A stretch of 43,422 nucleotides of DNA, taken from Anaerolineales bacterium (GTDB taxonomy: Bacteria; Chloroflexota; Anaerolineae; 4572-78; J111). The position numbers and the translations under genes are program-made. The stretch lies in contig JAAUSP010000004.1 of NCBI GenBank assembly GCA_012032575.1, forward strand, positions 1 through 43,422, read 5' to 3'. Shown here one piece after another: positions 23,669 through 31,857 of the stretch; position 1 is the stretch's first letter, and every line of letters starts with the position of its first letter. The notes beneath the pieces were generated by a model. The model was not told the origin of the DNA. It saw only the letters and a program-made list of their open reading frames with translations, and did no database searches.

Positions 23669-26416
23669 ATGAGCCAGTGGTATCAACTGACCGCAAGCGA
23701 AGTTTTGCAACAGCTCAACAGCGATCCGGCGCACGGCCTGACCGAAGCTGAGGCGACCCGCCGGCTGGAGCAGGTCGGCCCTAACGCGCTGATTGAGCAA
23801 GGCTTGAAAAGCTCCTGGAAAATTTTACTGGAACAATTGACCAACGTCATGACGATCATCCTCATCGTTGCGGCCATCATCTCCTTCTTTTTGGGGGATT
23901 TGCTCGATGCGGGGGTGATTTTGGCGATTGTGGTGCTCAATGCCGCGTTGGGGTTTCGGCAGGAATACCAGGCCGAAAAGTCTATGGCGGCCCTGAAACA
24001 GTTGGCCGTGCCGATTGTCAAGGTGCGCCGCGAGGGGCAGGTCAAAGAAATCTCCTCCCGTGACCTCGTTCCCGGCGATATTGTGATCCTCGAAACCGGC
24101 AACAAAGTCCCCGCCGATGGCCGCCTGCTGGAAAGCCCCAACCTGCGCCTGGAAGAGGCCGCGCTCACCGGCGAATCCGAGGCGGTCGAGAAGGACGCCG
24201 AAGCGGTTTATTCCGGCGAAGAAGCGCTGGGCGACCGGCGCAATATGATTTATATGGGCACGGCGATCAGCTACGGGCATGGCCTGGTCGTCATCACCGC
24301 CACCGGCATGCAAACCGAACTGGGTCACATTGCCAATCTGATCCAGACGGTCGAGCAGGAACCGACGCCGCTCCAGCAGCGATTGAACCGGCTGGGGCTG
24401 GTGCTGGCGGTGGCGGCTCTGCTGATTGTCAGCGTTATCTTTGCCATCGGCCTGTGGCGCGGCGACCCGTTGAGCGAGGTCTTTTTGACCGCCGTCAGCC
24501 TGGCCGTGGCGGCAGTGCCCGAAGGGTTGGCGGCGGTGGTCACGGTCGCCCTGTCACTAGGGGCGCAGCGGATGTTGCAGCGCCGCGCCCTGATCCGCAA
24601 GCTGCCGGCGGTGGAAACGCTCGGCTCCGTCACCGTTATATGTTCCGATAAAACCGGCACGCTGACCCAAAACAAGATGACCGTCACCGTCCTCGACGTG
24701 GCCAACCGGCGCATTGATTTGACCGAGGAAAAAGTGGCGGGCGGTCTTGAAGTGGTCAAGACTGATTCCCCGGATGCGGCCCCTATCCAGCCCACCCTCG
24801 ATCTGTTGTTGATTGGCGGCGCACTCTGCAATGATGCCATCTTGCAACGCGACCCGCAGCAGCCCCACGCCTTCCACGTGGTCGGCGATTCGACTGAGGG
24901 TGCGCTGCTGCTCGCCGCCGCCGAGTTTGGCCTGCTCAAAAAGGAGCTGGACCAGCGCTTCCCGCGTGTGGCCGAACTGCCTTTCGAGTCTGTCCGCAAG
25001 CGCATGACGACCGTCCACCGGCGGCCCCAATCTGCCGCAGACGTGCCGGCCCGGCTGGCCGGGGTCTGGTCCAAGAGACCCCACCCCGAAGCCGGTTTTG
25101 TCGCTTTTACCAAAGGCGCGATTGACGGCCTGCTGGGGATTTCCAACCAAGTCTGGGTCGAGGGCCGGCTGGAGCCGTTGGACGAGGCCTGGCGGCAGCG
25201 GATTATGGCCTCCCACGACAGCCTGGCGCAAAATGGCATGCGTGTCCTGGGTGTCGGCATACGTCCGTTGGAAGTGGTTCCGACCGAAAAAAGCGTTGAA
25301 ACCCTGGAACGCGACCTGATTTTATTGGGTCTTTTTGGCATGATTGACCCGCCCCGGCCCGAAGTCAAAGCGGCCATTGCCACCTGCCGCACCGCCGGCA
25401 TTCGCCCGGTGATGATTACCGGCGACCATCCCCTCACGGCGCGTTACATCGGCGCGGAACTGGGCATCGGCGCGGACAGCTTTTTGACCGGCCAGGAATT
25501 GGACCAGCTTTCGCCGGAAAAGCTGGCCGAGTCGGCCCAACAGGTTTCGGTTTTTGCGCGGGTGGCCCCGGAGCACAAGCTGAATCTGGTCGAGATTTAC
25601 CAGAATCAGGGCCATATTGTCGCCATGACCGGTGACGGGGTGAACGACGCCCCGGCTCTGAAAAAGGCCGACATCGGTGTGGCGATGGGCATTACCGGCA
25701 CCGATGTGGCCAAAGAAGCCGCCGACATGGTCCTGCTGGACGACAATTTTGCCACTATCGTCGCCGCCGTGGAAGAAGGCCGGACGATTTTTGATAACAT
25801 CCGCAAATTTATTGCCTATTTATTAAGCTGCAATTCCAGCGAGTTGGGGGTCATGCTGTTCGGTCCGCTGCTGGGCATGCCTCTGCCGCTGCTCCCGCTG
25901 CAAATCCTGTGGATGAACCTCGTCACCGACGGCCTGCCGGCCCTGGCCCTGAGTGTCGAGCCGGCCGAGCGCAATATTATGCGCCGCCCGCCCCACTCGA
26001 CCAGCGGCAATATTTTTAGCCGCACTATGGTTCGAACCATCATCGGTATGGGCCTGGTGATGACCGTGGTTTCATTGGGGCTGGGGTATGCCTACTGGCA
26101 AGCTGGTCAGTCTACCTGGCAGACCATGATTTTTACCACCCTGGTCATGTCGCAGGTTTTCTTTGCCCTGGCTATCCGCTCCGAACACGATTCGCTCTTT
26201 ACCATCGGCCTGGGGTCCAATCGGGCCATGATCGGCGCGGTGCTCTCGACCTTTTTGCTGCAACTGGCGGTCATTTATGTCCCCTTCCTGCAGCCTATTT
26301 TTGAAACCGTGCCTTTGTCGCTCCCGGACTTGGCCCTGGCTCTGGCTCTGAGTACCGTAGTTTTCTGGGGGTCGGAAGTGGAAAAACTGATCCGGCGGCA
26401 GCGCGAAAGGATATAA
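23669..26416 (+). CDS. Calcium-type P-type (P2) cation ATPase
   Basis: A 915-residue P-type ATPase. The N-terminal cation-ATPase domain is followed by the actuator motif TGES, M4 with PEGL, the phosphorylation motif SDKTGTLTQ (Asp327), the ATP-binding region, the hinge TGDGVNDAPALKKADIG and M5-M6 with NSSE and NLVTDGLPALALS. These ion-site residues are those of Ca2+ (SPCA/PMR1-like) pumps, which extrude Ca2+ or Mn2+ from the cytoplasm. The C-terminal transporter domain is complete. The start was taken at ATG 23669. The rhomboid gene begins 3 bp after its stop, indicating one operon. Confidence 0.93.
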   Translation: MSQWYQLTASEVLQQLNSDPAHGLTEAEATRRLEQVGPNALIEQGLKSSWKILLEQLTNVMTIILIVAAIISFFLGDLLDAGVILAIVVLNAALGFRQEYQAEKSMAALKQLAVPIVKVRREGQVKEISSRDLVPGDIVILETGNKVPADGRLLESPNLRLEEAALTGESEAVEKDAEAVYSGEEALGDRRNMIYMGTAISYGHGLVVITATGMQTELGHIANLIQTVEQEPTPLQQRLNRLGLVLAVAALLIVSVIFAIGLWRGDPLSEVFLTAVSLAVAAVPEGLAAVVTVALSLGAQRMLQRRALIRKLPAVETLGSVTVICSDKTGTLTQNKMTVTVLDVANRRIDLTEEKVAGGLEVVKTDSPDAAPIQPTLDLLLIGGALCNDAILQRDPQQPHAFHVVGDSTEGALLLAAAEFGLLKKELDQRFPRVAELPFESVRKRMTTVHRRPQSAADVPARLAGVWSKRPHPEAGFVAFTKGAIDGLLGISNQVWVEGRLEPLDEAWRQRIMASHDSLAQNGMRVLGVGIRPLEVVPTEKSVETLERDLILLGLFGMIDPPRPEVKAAIATCRTAGIRPVMITGDHPLTARYIGAELGIGADSFLTGQELDQLSPEKLAESAQQVSVFARVAPEHKLNLVEIYQNQGHIVAMTGDGVNDAPALKKADIGVAMGITGTDVAKEAADMVLLDDNFATIVAAVEEGRTIFDNIRKFIAYLLSCNSSELGVMLFGPLLGMPLPLLPLQILWMNLVTDGLPALALSVEPAERNIMRRPPHSTSGNIFSRTMVRTIIGMGLVMTVVSLGLGYAYWQAGQSTWQTMIFTTLVMSQVFFALAIRSEHDSLFTIGLGSNRAMIGAVLSTFLLQLAVIYVPFLQPIFETVPLSLPDLALALALSTVVFWGSEVEKLIRRQRERI

Positions 26417-26419
26417 CCG

Positions 26420-27142
26420 ATGCTCCCTTTGCGGGATATGAACCCAACCCGCCGGTTTCCGGTGTTGACCTACGTTCTGATTGCGATTAATATTCTGGTC
26501 TTTTTGTGGGAGTTGACCCTGCCCCCCGCCGCGCTCGAAGCCGCCCTGATGGATCTATCCGTGGTGCCGGCCAATGTTTCCCGCAACCTCTTTTCGCTGG
26601 AAACAACGCTGGACATCCTGCGCAGCATGTTTTTCCACGCCGGCTGGGCGCATCTGCTGGGGAATTTGTTGTACTTGTATCTTTTTGGCGATAACGTCGA
26701 AGATCGGCTGGGGCGGGTGCTGTACCTGGTGTTGTATTTTGGCAGTGGCTTTGCCGCCGCCCTGGCCCAGGTGGTCATTGATCCCACCTCGCCGATTGTG
26801 CTGGTGGGGGCAAGTGGGGCTATTGCCGGGGTGTTGGGCAGCTATCTGGCCCTTTTTCCCGGCGTGCGGGTGCGCGGCATCGTGCCCCTCTTTTACATCG
26901 GCATGTGGTCGGAGTGGCCGGCCTGGCTGGTGATTGGGCTGTGGTTTGTCATGCAGCTTCTCAGCGGGTTCGCCTCGCTGGGGGTGGAAACCGGCGGCGG
27001 CGTGGCCTTTTTTGCCCACATCGGCGGGTTTGTGCTGGGTATTATCCTCACCTGGATTTTGATGCTTGTTGTACCCCAGCCGCCCCCCGACTATCGCCGG
27101 GAAGTGCTGTATGAGCGGACGAGGCGGTACCCGTATGGTTGA
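26420..27142 (+). CDS. Rhomboid family intramembrane serine protease
   Basis: A 240-residue membrane protein with about six helices. The catalytic dyad is visible: Ser132 in GASGAI and His200 in FAHIGGFVLG. The oxyanion Asn is Asn82 in HLLGNLLYLYLFGDNVED. A long loop before the second helix (residues 35-65) is typical of bacterial rhomboids. It cleaves transmembrane proteins within the membrane; the substrate is unknown. It begins 3 bp after the Ca2+ ATPase and should be co-translated with it. Confidence 0.93.
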   Translation: MLPLRDMNPTRRFPVLTYVLIAINILVFLWELTLPPAALEAALMDLSVVPANVSRNLFSLETTLDILRSMFFHAGWAHLLGNLLYLYLFGDNVEDRLGRVLYLVLYFGSGFAAALAQVVIDPTSPIVLVGASGAIAGVLGSYLALFPGVRVRGIVPLFYIGMWSEWPAWLVIGLWFVMQLLSGFASLGVETGGGVAFFAHIGGFVLGIILTWILMLVVPQPPPDYRREVLYERTRRYPYG

Positions 27143-27176
27143 GGGTTAACTTGCCCGAATAAACACCAATTTCACA

Positions 27177-28340
27177 ATGACCCAATTAGAAAATTCATAT
27201 CTCCTTTTGGCTCTCTGCGCGCGGGCGCAAGGCCACCCAACCCAGTACCAATACCTGCGCCAACAAGCGGCTAACCAGACCGATTGGAACACCCTGCCCG
27301 CCCAGGCCGAAGCCCACGGCTTGACCCCGCTGCTTTACACCCACCTGCAATCTGCCGGTGTTGCTATTCCCACCGCCGTACAGCAACAATTACAGGTTCG
27401 CGCCATCCAACACAACCATGCTAACCAGGTCAGAGCCAAAGCTTTGGCCGAGGCGTTGGTTGTCTTTGAAACCGCCGGTATTGACGTTCTTGTGCTGAAA
27501 GGCGCGGCCCTGGCTCACCTGGTTTACCCACAGCCGGGACTGCGCCCGATGCGGGATGTGGATGTGCTGGTCAGCCGGTCACAGGCCGATCAGGCCCAAA
27601 CTTTGCTGGCCGAGCTGGGTTTTACGGTAACGGGGGATAAACTTCCGCCCGGTCACAAGCATCTGCCTGTAACCCAACGTAAAGGGGAGGGGCTGCCGGT
27701 GAGTGTGGAAGTCCACCATAACCTTTACAGCCGGGGCACACCGGCGACGGAATTGGCGGCTTTGCGTCTCGCTGCGATCCCGTTCACCCTTGCCGGGATT
27801 AGGGCCTACACCTTGAGTTATGAAGATTTGCTGGAGCATATCTATCTGCACATGCTGGAAGGAGGAATCTTTAGTTCCTGGCGCTTGATTTGGATCGCTG
27901 ATTTAGTCAGCCTGGCGGAACGCTTTGCCGCCGAGATTGACTGGTCGCGGGTCAATCCTCGCGTCCGTAATGCCCTGGCCCTGTGCCACTGGCTGACTCC
28001 GCTCTCCGCTGACCTCCTCCGAGCCGCCGCCCTCAGCCCCGGCCGCCCGCCGAGCGGGATTGGCCAGGAATTTCAGGGCTGGCCCCGCTTCTCCCTGGCC
28101 GCCCAGCGCCATAAAGGGTATGGTCGTATTTTGCATGACAGCTTTTTCCCCGGTGAGTGGTGGCTGCGTTTTTATTACGGTCTACCTGCCGGCCCTTCGA
28201 CCAAGCTCAGGCCAGACCCGGTTTTTTGGTGGAGACGCTGGCTGCGTCACCCGCTGCATATTTTGGGGTGGGTGGGGCGTTATTTGTGGACCGGGCCAAG
28301 CACAGTTAACCGTCGGCGCTTCTCCCTTGACATGTTTTAG
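27177..28340 (+). CDS. Nucleotidyltransferase family protein (NTP_transf_5)
   Basis: A 387-residue protein of the NTP_transf_5 family (PF14907 type). The signature is GIDVLVLKGAALAHLVYP followed by RPMRDVDVLV, where the two Asp form the metal site, and a later His-rich EVHHNLY segment. Members are frequent in lasso-peptide and other RiPP loci, where one (pseudomycoidin PsmN, from memory) extends the phosphate on a lasso peptide. The C terminus (after about residue 300) is Arg/Trp-rich and less conserved. It starts 35 bp after the rhomboid gene at ATG 27177 with no clear ribosome site. It opens the accessory island that also encodes PqqD-like and HprK-like proteins. Confidence 0.82.
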   Translation: MTQLENSYLLLALCARAQGHPTQYQYLRQQAANQTDWNTLPAQAEAHGLTPLLYTHLQSAGVAIPTAVQQQLQVRAIQHNHANQVRAKALAEALVVFETAGIDVLVLKGAALAHLVYPQPGLRPMRDVDVLVSRSQADQAQTLLAELGFTVTGDKLPPGHKHLPVTQRKGEGLPVSVEVHHNLYSRGTPATELAALRLAAIPFTLAGIRAYTLSYEDLLEHIYLHMLEGGIFSSWRLIWIADLVSLAERFAAEIDWSRVNPRVRNALALCHWLTPLSADLLRAAALSPGRPPSGIGQEFQGWPRFSLAAQRHKGYGRILHDSFFPGEWWLRFYYGLPAGPSTKLRPDPVFWWRRWLRHPLHILGWVGRYLWTGPSTVNRRRFSLDMF

Positions 28341-28364
28341 TTTTTATCTGTCCACCGAATGTGG

Positions 28365-28385
28365 TACAATAGGCGCACGCCTATT
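28365..28385 (+). promoter_or_regulatory. -10 box overlapped by a perfect palindrome, upstream of the MntA-HepT pair
   Basis: TACAAT (28365-28370) is a plausible -10 (no good -35). AATAGGCG-CA-CGCCTATT (28368-28385) is a perfect 8-bp-arm palindrome overlapping it. It lies 20 bp ahead of the MntA start and suits autorepression of the toxin-antitoxin pair. Confidence 0.6.
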
Positions 28386-28404
28386 ATCCTGAGAGGACAT
28401 ACCG

Positions 28405-28722
28405 ATGACCACCGAATATGCCCGGCTTTATCCAGAAATCACGCGCCGGATTGTGGCTGCGGCCAACCCGGTTAAGGTGATTCTGTTTGGCTCTCGATCG
28501 CGGGGTACGACCCACCCCGGCAGCGATGTGGATTTGCTGGTCATCGAACGCGATCCGGTTTCAGCGCGTCAGGAGGCAATCCGGTTGCGGCAACTGCTGC
28601 GCGATTTGGAAATTCCGATAGATATTATCGTCGTGGGACAATCTTTTGCCGAGCGGTATGGCGATATTCCGGGGTCTGTGCTTTATCCCGCCTTGCGCGA
28701 GGGCATGGTTCTTTATGGTTGA
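28405..28722 (+). CDS. mntA: MntA-type nucleotidyltransferase antitoxin
   Basis: A 105-residue minimal nucleotidyltransferase. It has the exact MntA signature GSX10DXD (GSRSRGTTHPGSDVD, residues 32-46) and a third acidic residue (PIDIIVVG) after the next helix. MntA antitoxins AMPylate a Tyr of the HepT toxin and so silence it. GAGAGGA precedes the ATG. The gene overlaps the HepT-like gene by 8 bp. The palindrome on its promoter suggests autoregulation. Confidence 0.88.
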   Translation: MTTEYARLYPEITRRIVAAANPVKVILFGSRSRGTTHPGSDVDLLVIERDPVSARQEAIRLRQLLRDLEIPIDIIVVGQSFAERYGDIPGSVLYPALREGMVLYG

Positions 28723-29167
28723 CTCTCGTGAAACGCGCCAGCAAGAATTGGCCCGGTTGTTACTGCAAAAGGCCCGCCAGGATTTAGCGGTGGTGGTGAG
28801 TGTGGCCGACTCTGAGGCCGTCGCCGATGAAATTGTTGGGTTTCATATCCAGCAAGCCATTGAAAAAGCCATCAAATCGGCCTTAACCCGCTTGGGCCGC
28901 CAATACGAATTTACCCATGACCTCTCGATACTTTACCGGCAGGCTGAAAATAACGGGCTGTCGTTACCGGCTTCCATAGACGCGGTAGAAGAACTAACCG
29001 TGTTTGCGGTTCAGTTCCGTTACTTGTTGTATCAGGAAGAACAAGGCTTTGACCGCAGCGCCGGTTTAACCTTAGCCGAAAATTTTGTTCAATGGGCCGA
29101 TGCCATCATTGAATTGCCGACCCAATCATCTCCTGAAAATAACGTTGACAACCAGGCTGCAGGCTAA
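28715..29167 (+). CDS. HEPN-domain toxin, HepT-like partner of MntA
   Basis: A 150-residue all-helical HEPN protein. Near the centre is RQYEFTHDLSILYRQ, which holds the Arg-X5-His RNase motif with the Tyr that MntA would AMPylate close by. The helices before it (QDLAVVVSVADSEAVADE, HIQQAIEKAIKSAL) and after it (FAVQFRYLLYQEE) complete the fold. HEPN toxins cleave RNA. The start is ATG 28715, overlapping the mntA stop by 8 bp. It is clearly the toxin half of the pair. Confidence 0.85.
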   Translation: MVDSRETRQQELARLLLQKARQDLAVVVSVADSEAVADEIVGFHIQQAIEKAIKSALTRLGRQYEFTHDLSILYRQAENNGLSLPASIDAVEELTVFAVQFRYLLYQEEQGFDRSAGLTLAENFVQWADAIIELPTQSSPENNVDNQAAG

Positions 29168-29239
29168 ATCAGATTTGCCATTCTGTCCCTTTTGCTTTAC
29201 TATAGGACATATTTTTAACTTATCTCGCCAGGGGTAGCG

Positions 29240-29287
29240 ATGTGTCTCACCTTACCTTACCTTACCTTACCTTACCTTACCTCCTGA
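29240..29287 (+). CDS. 15-codon leader-like ORF spanning the CTTAC repeat
   Basis: ATG 29240 with GGGG 6 bases upstream opens a 15-codon frame reading MCLTLPYLTLPYLTS, ending at TGA 29285-29287. It is encoded almost entirely by the pentamer repeat. The terminator at 29355-29401 follows 70 nt later, upstream of the PqqD-like gene. Whether it is translated is unknown. A seventh repeat copy would fuse the frame to 33 further codons (see findings). Confidence 0.25.
   Translation: MCLTLPYLTLPYLTS
29251..29280 (+). repeat. Pentanucleotide microsatellite (CTTAC)6
   Basis: Six perfect tandem CTTAC units (29251-29280) with a seventh imperfect one just before (CTCAC 29246-29250). Such arrays change length by slipped-strand replication, and each unit alters the reading frame by two. 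Confidence 0.97.
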
Positions 29288-29354
29288 CGTTTCCTGCGGC
29301 CCGGATGAGTTAGCCTGCCTGACTGCAACCACCAAACAGAATATCGTAGTTTCA

Positions 29355-29401
29355 GACCCTAAAGGTTTTCGCGCAGCGTGCCTTTAGGGTCTTTTATTTT
29401 T
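29355..29401 (+). terminator. Terminator-like hairpin upstream of the PqqD-like gene
   Basis: GACCCTAAAGG (29355-29365) pairs perfectly with CCTTTAGGGTC (29381-29391); a T-rich tail (TTTTATTTTT) follows. It ends 10 bases before the AAAGGAGG of the PqqD-like gene, so it can end the HEPN-gene transcript, or attenuate the next gene. Confidence 0.85.
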
Positions 29402-29421
29402 AATCCAAAGGAGGAATCCCC

Positions 29422-30304
29422 ATGTCACACCCAAAAAGAATAGAAACTGTCCACCTTGAAACCCTGAATGGCGAACTGTGCCTGTACGACTGGCAGCGAA
29501 TGGAGGTCCACAACCTCAACCCCACCGCCGCCACCGTCTGGCAGTTGTGCGACGGCCAGACCAGCCCGCAGCAGATGGCTCGCCAACTTAAAGGCGACCT
29601 GACCCCGGCCCAGGCCGAAGAACTGGTCTGGCTGACCCTGGCCCGGCTGGAAAAGGCGCACCTGCTGCAAGAAGCGGTGGTCAAACCGGCCGGACATAAA
29701 GTTATCAGCCGCCGGGATATGCTCAAGGGGCTGGGCCTGGCGGCGGCCATGCTGCCGGTAGTTACCTCCATTGTCGCGCCGGGACCGGTGGAAGCCCAGT
29801 CGCCGCAACCGCCACAGCCGGTGCAACCGATTGTGATGTACGACGCCGGAGGTAGTTGGTTTTGACGGCAACCTGGGCGGCCGCGCCGGCGCGGATGCGC
29901 TTTGCCAGGCGTCCGGCAACCGCCCCGCCGGTTATACCAATTTCCGGGCTTTTATCTCCGTAAACGGGGGCGACGAAATTCGGGATATGCCGGGCAACTA
30001 CGGCGTGCCGACCAACCGGCCGATTGCGGGGCCAAACGGCGCCGTGATTGCCAACGACTGGGCCGACCTGTTGGATGGAACCATTGACGTCAGTTTGGGG
30101 GCGGCGGGCCTACCAACAGCCGGCCCGTTTTGGTCAGGCAGTAATGTGGCTGGCAGTCTTAATGCCAACAACTGTATTGGTTGGACTGATAACTTTTTGG
30201 ATTTTGGGGAGAACGGTAATCCCACTCGTACTGACTCCACATGGCTTGACGATGGACCTGCCGGTTGCAATCAGCTAAACTTTCTATTTTGTATTGCCTT
30301 TTAG
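29422..30304 (+). CDS. PqqD-like/Tat/DUF1554-like secreted protein, frameshifted
   Basis: The first part (29422-29865) has a PqqD-type winged helix (about residues 5-85: VHNLNPTAATVWQLCDG…), an internal twin-arginine-like signal SRRDMLKGLGLAAAMLP and a Pro/Gln linker. It stops at TGA 29863-29865. The next frame continues without a gap as FDGNLGGRAGADALCQ… to TAA 30304, a DUF1554/lectin-like domain with four Cys (ALCQ, NNCIGW, AGCNQ, LFCIAF). Removing one T from the TTTT before the stop joins them into a 293-residue protein. PqqD domains recognise RiPP leader peptides. Here the domain precedes a putative secreted cargo on one chain, which is a known but poorly understood class. Confidence 0.7.
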
Positions 30305-30354
30305 TTGTGTGGGGCAAAATTATAATTTTTTTTTACAAACCCAAGGAGGTTAAT

Positions 30355-30777
30355 ATGGGACAGGGCGGATATGTTAAATTAAGTAATCATACACCCTATC
30401 TATGGGCCAGGGTGGATCAAGGCGTTTATCAAATGGAGTGGAATTTTCCAAATGAAATTCCGGCTCATGAGAGCAGGCAAGCTTATGTCGAATTCAAGAC
30501 GACCCTATTTAGCGAGGTTGCTGACGATAGCGCTTTTGTCCAATATCGCCTTGGGGATTCAGGACAACCTACATTCCGAATCAAAGCTAAAGTTGAAATT
30601 GTTTTTATTCCTGGGCCGGATGGGGTGGATATGCGTGATTATGAATATCAACTCTGGGTAGACTGGGAAACTACCCGTGACCGGAGGGATTTATCTCTCT
30701 CCCCCTTGCCGGTTTCTGGCGACAGCCCTCTCGGCTTTATTCATGACGGGGTTGTTGAATTGTCGGTGAGCGCGTAG
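30355..30777 (+). CDS. Small beta-rich protein of unknown function
   Basis: A 140-residue protein with no signal peptide. It is rich in Trp, Tyr and Val with alternating hydrophobic residues, suggesting a beta sandwich. The opening KLSNHTPYLWARVDQGVYQM and EWNFPNEIPAHESRQAYVEF resemble small beta-sandwich proteins (actinoporin- or lectin-like, mainly fungal) that carry 'N.T.Y.W…YQM..W.FP'. That likeness is from memory and not tested. AAGGAGG gives an excellent ribosome site. It comes 50 bp after the PqqD-like gene and may be co-transcribed with it. Base use is more AT-rich than its neighbours, a hint of transfer. Confidence 0.65.
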   Translation: MGQGGYVKLSNHTPYLWARVDQGVYQMEWNFPNEIPAHESRQAYVEFKTTLFSEVADDSAFVQYRLGDSGQPTFRIKAKVEIVFIPGPDGVDMRDYEYQLWVDWETTRDRRDLSLSPLPVSGDSPLGFIHDGVVELSVSA

Positions 30778-30928
30778 AATATTTTTTACCGGCGGCGATG
30801 ACGCCATCGCCGCCGGTGGTCAAGGGCGGTGACGGGGGCATCTCCGTCACCGTCAAAATAGTTGATGATTACCCCGACCTCATCTATAATACCGGCAGAG
30901 AAATGATCAGAGGTAAGGAAAAAAGCCT

Positions 30929-31342
30929 ATGACTGCCCGAACCGTGACTATGCAACTGCCGGAAAACCTCTACGTGCGCCTGCAACAAACCGCCCAGGCC
31001 ACCCGGCAATCGTTTGAAGCCATTGTCCTGCGCGCCCTGCAAGTGGGCAGCCCGCCCGCCTGGGAAAGCGCCCCGGCTGAATTTCAGGCCGATTTAGCCG
31101 CCCTGGACCGGCTGGACGATGCCGCCCTGTGGCGGCTGGCTCGCTACCGGGCCGCAGCCGCCCAGATGGAGCGCTACCAAACTCTCCTCGACAAAAATGC
31201 CAATGACACCCTCTCGGCCGAGGAGCGGGCCGAACTGGCCCAACTCCGCAGCGAATTTGACCGGCGCATGCTGCAAAAGGCTCACGCCGCCGCCCTGCTG
31301 CAATGGCGCGGCCATCAACTCCCTCCCGCCGACAAACTGTAA
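30929..31342 (+). CDS. Ribbon-helix-helix-like protein paired with an HNH nuclease
   Basis: A 137-residue protein. The first 45 residues look like a ribbon-helix-helix DNA-binding unit (ARTVTMQLPENLYVRLQQTAQATRQSFEAIVLRALQVG). The remainder is helical with Ala and Leu. Two segments (YRAAAAQMERYQTLLDKNANDTLSAEERAELAQL) may form a coiled coil that contacts a partner. Its stop lies 3 bp before the HNH gene, so they form a pair. It could be an antitoxin-like or regulatory partner, but this is inference. Confidence 0.7.
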   Translation: MTARTVTMQLPENLYVRLQQTAQATRQSFEAIVLRALQVGSPPAWESAPAEFQADLAALDRLDDAALWRLARYRAAAAQMERYQTLLDKNANDTLSAEERAELAQLRSEFDRRMLQKAHAAALLQWRGHQLPPADKL

Positions 31343-31345
31343 CCC

Positions 31346-31840
31346 ATGAGCTATCTGCCCGCCGACCTGCGCGACCGGCTGCTTGAAGCCGACAACCGCC
31401 ACTGCGTCTACTGCCACACCCGCGAGGCCAACACCGGCCAGCCGATGACCGTAGACCATATTATGCCCCAGGCGCAAGGCGGCCAAACCGTCTTTGACAA
31501 CCTTTGTTTTGCCTGCCGCCGCTGCAACGAGTTCAAAGGCAGCGCCACTCGCGCCCAGGACCCCCTGACCGGCGAGATCGTAGCGCTCTTTCACCCCCGC
31601 CAACAAAGCTGGGCCGACCATTTTCAATGGGATGAAACCGGGGCGCTGCTCATCGGCCTGACGGACACTGGCCGGGCCACCATTGTAGCCTTAAATATGA
31701 ACCATCCGGTTATGGTGGACGTGCGCCGCCGCTGGGTCAGTGTCGGCTGGCATCCACCCACTGATTTGGCCGAAAAGCTAAGATGTCAACCCTCTCTTTG
31801 CCCACGCTGCCCAACCCCACAGCCTGACAGGCCCAAATAG
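31346..31840 (+). CDS. HNH endonuclease
   Basis: A 164-residue protein with a clear HNH nuclease core. A zinc-binding CVYC begins the domain, followed by VDHIMPQAQGG (catalytic His), FDNLCFACRRCN (zinc Cys pair and Asn) and EFKG. It fits the metal-dependent HNH fold that nicks or cuts DNA. The C-terminal third (DFQWDET…RRRWV) is a small tail seen in many bacterial copies. It is coupled to the RHH-like gene before it. A toxin or host-defence nuclease role is possible; the known homologues are mostly uncharacterised. Confidence 0.85.
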   Translation: MSYLPADLRDRLLEADNRHCVYCHTREANTGQPMTVDHIMPQAQGGQTVFDNLCFACRRCNEFKGSATRAQDPLTGEIVALFHPRQQSWADHFQWDETGALLIGLTDTGRATIVALNMNHPVMVDVRRRWVSVGWHPPTDLAEKLRCQPSLCPRCPTPQPDRPK

Positions 31841-31857
31841 ACCGTCTAGGCTGGACG

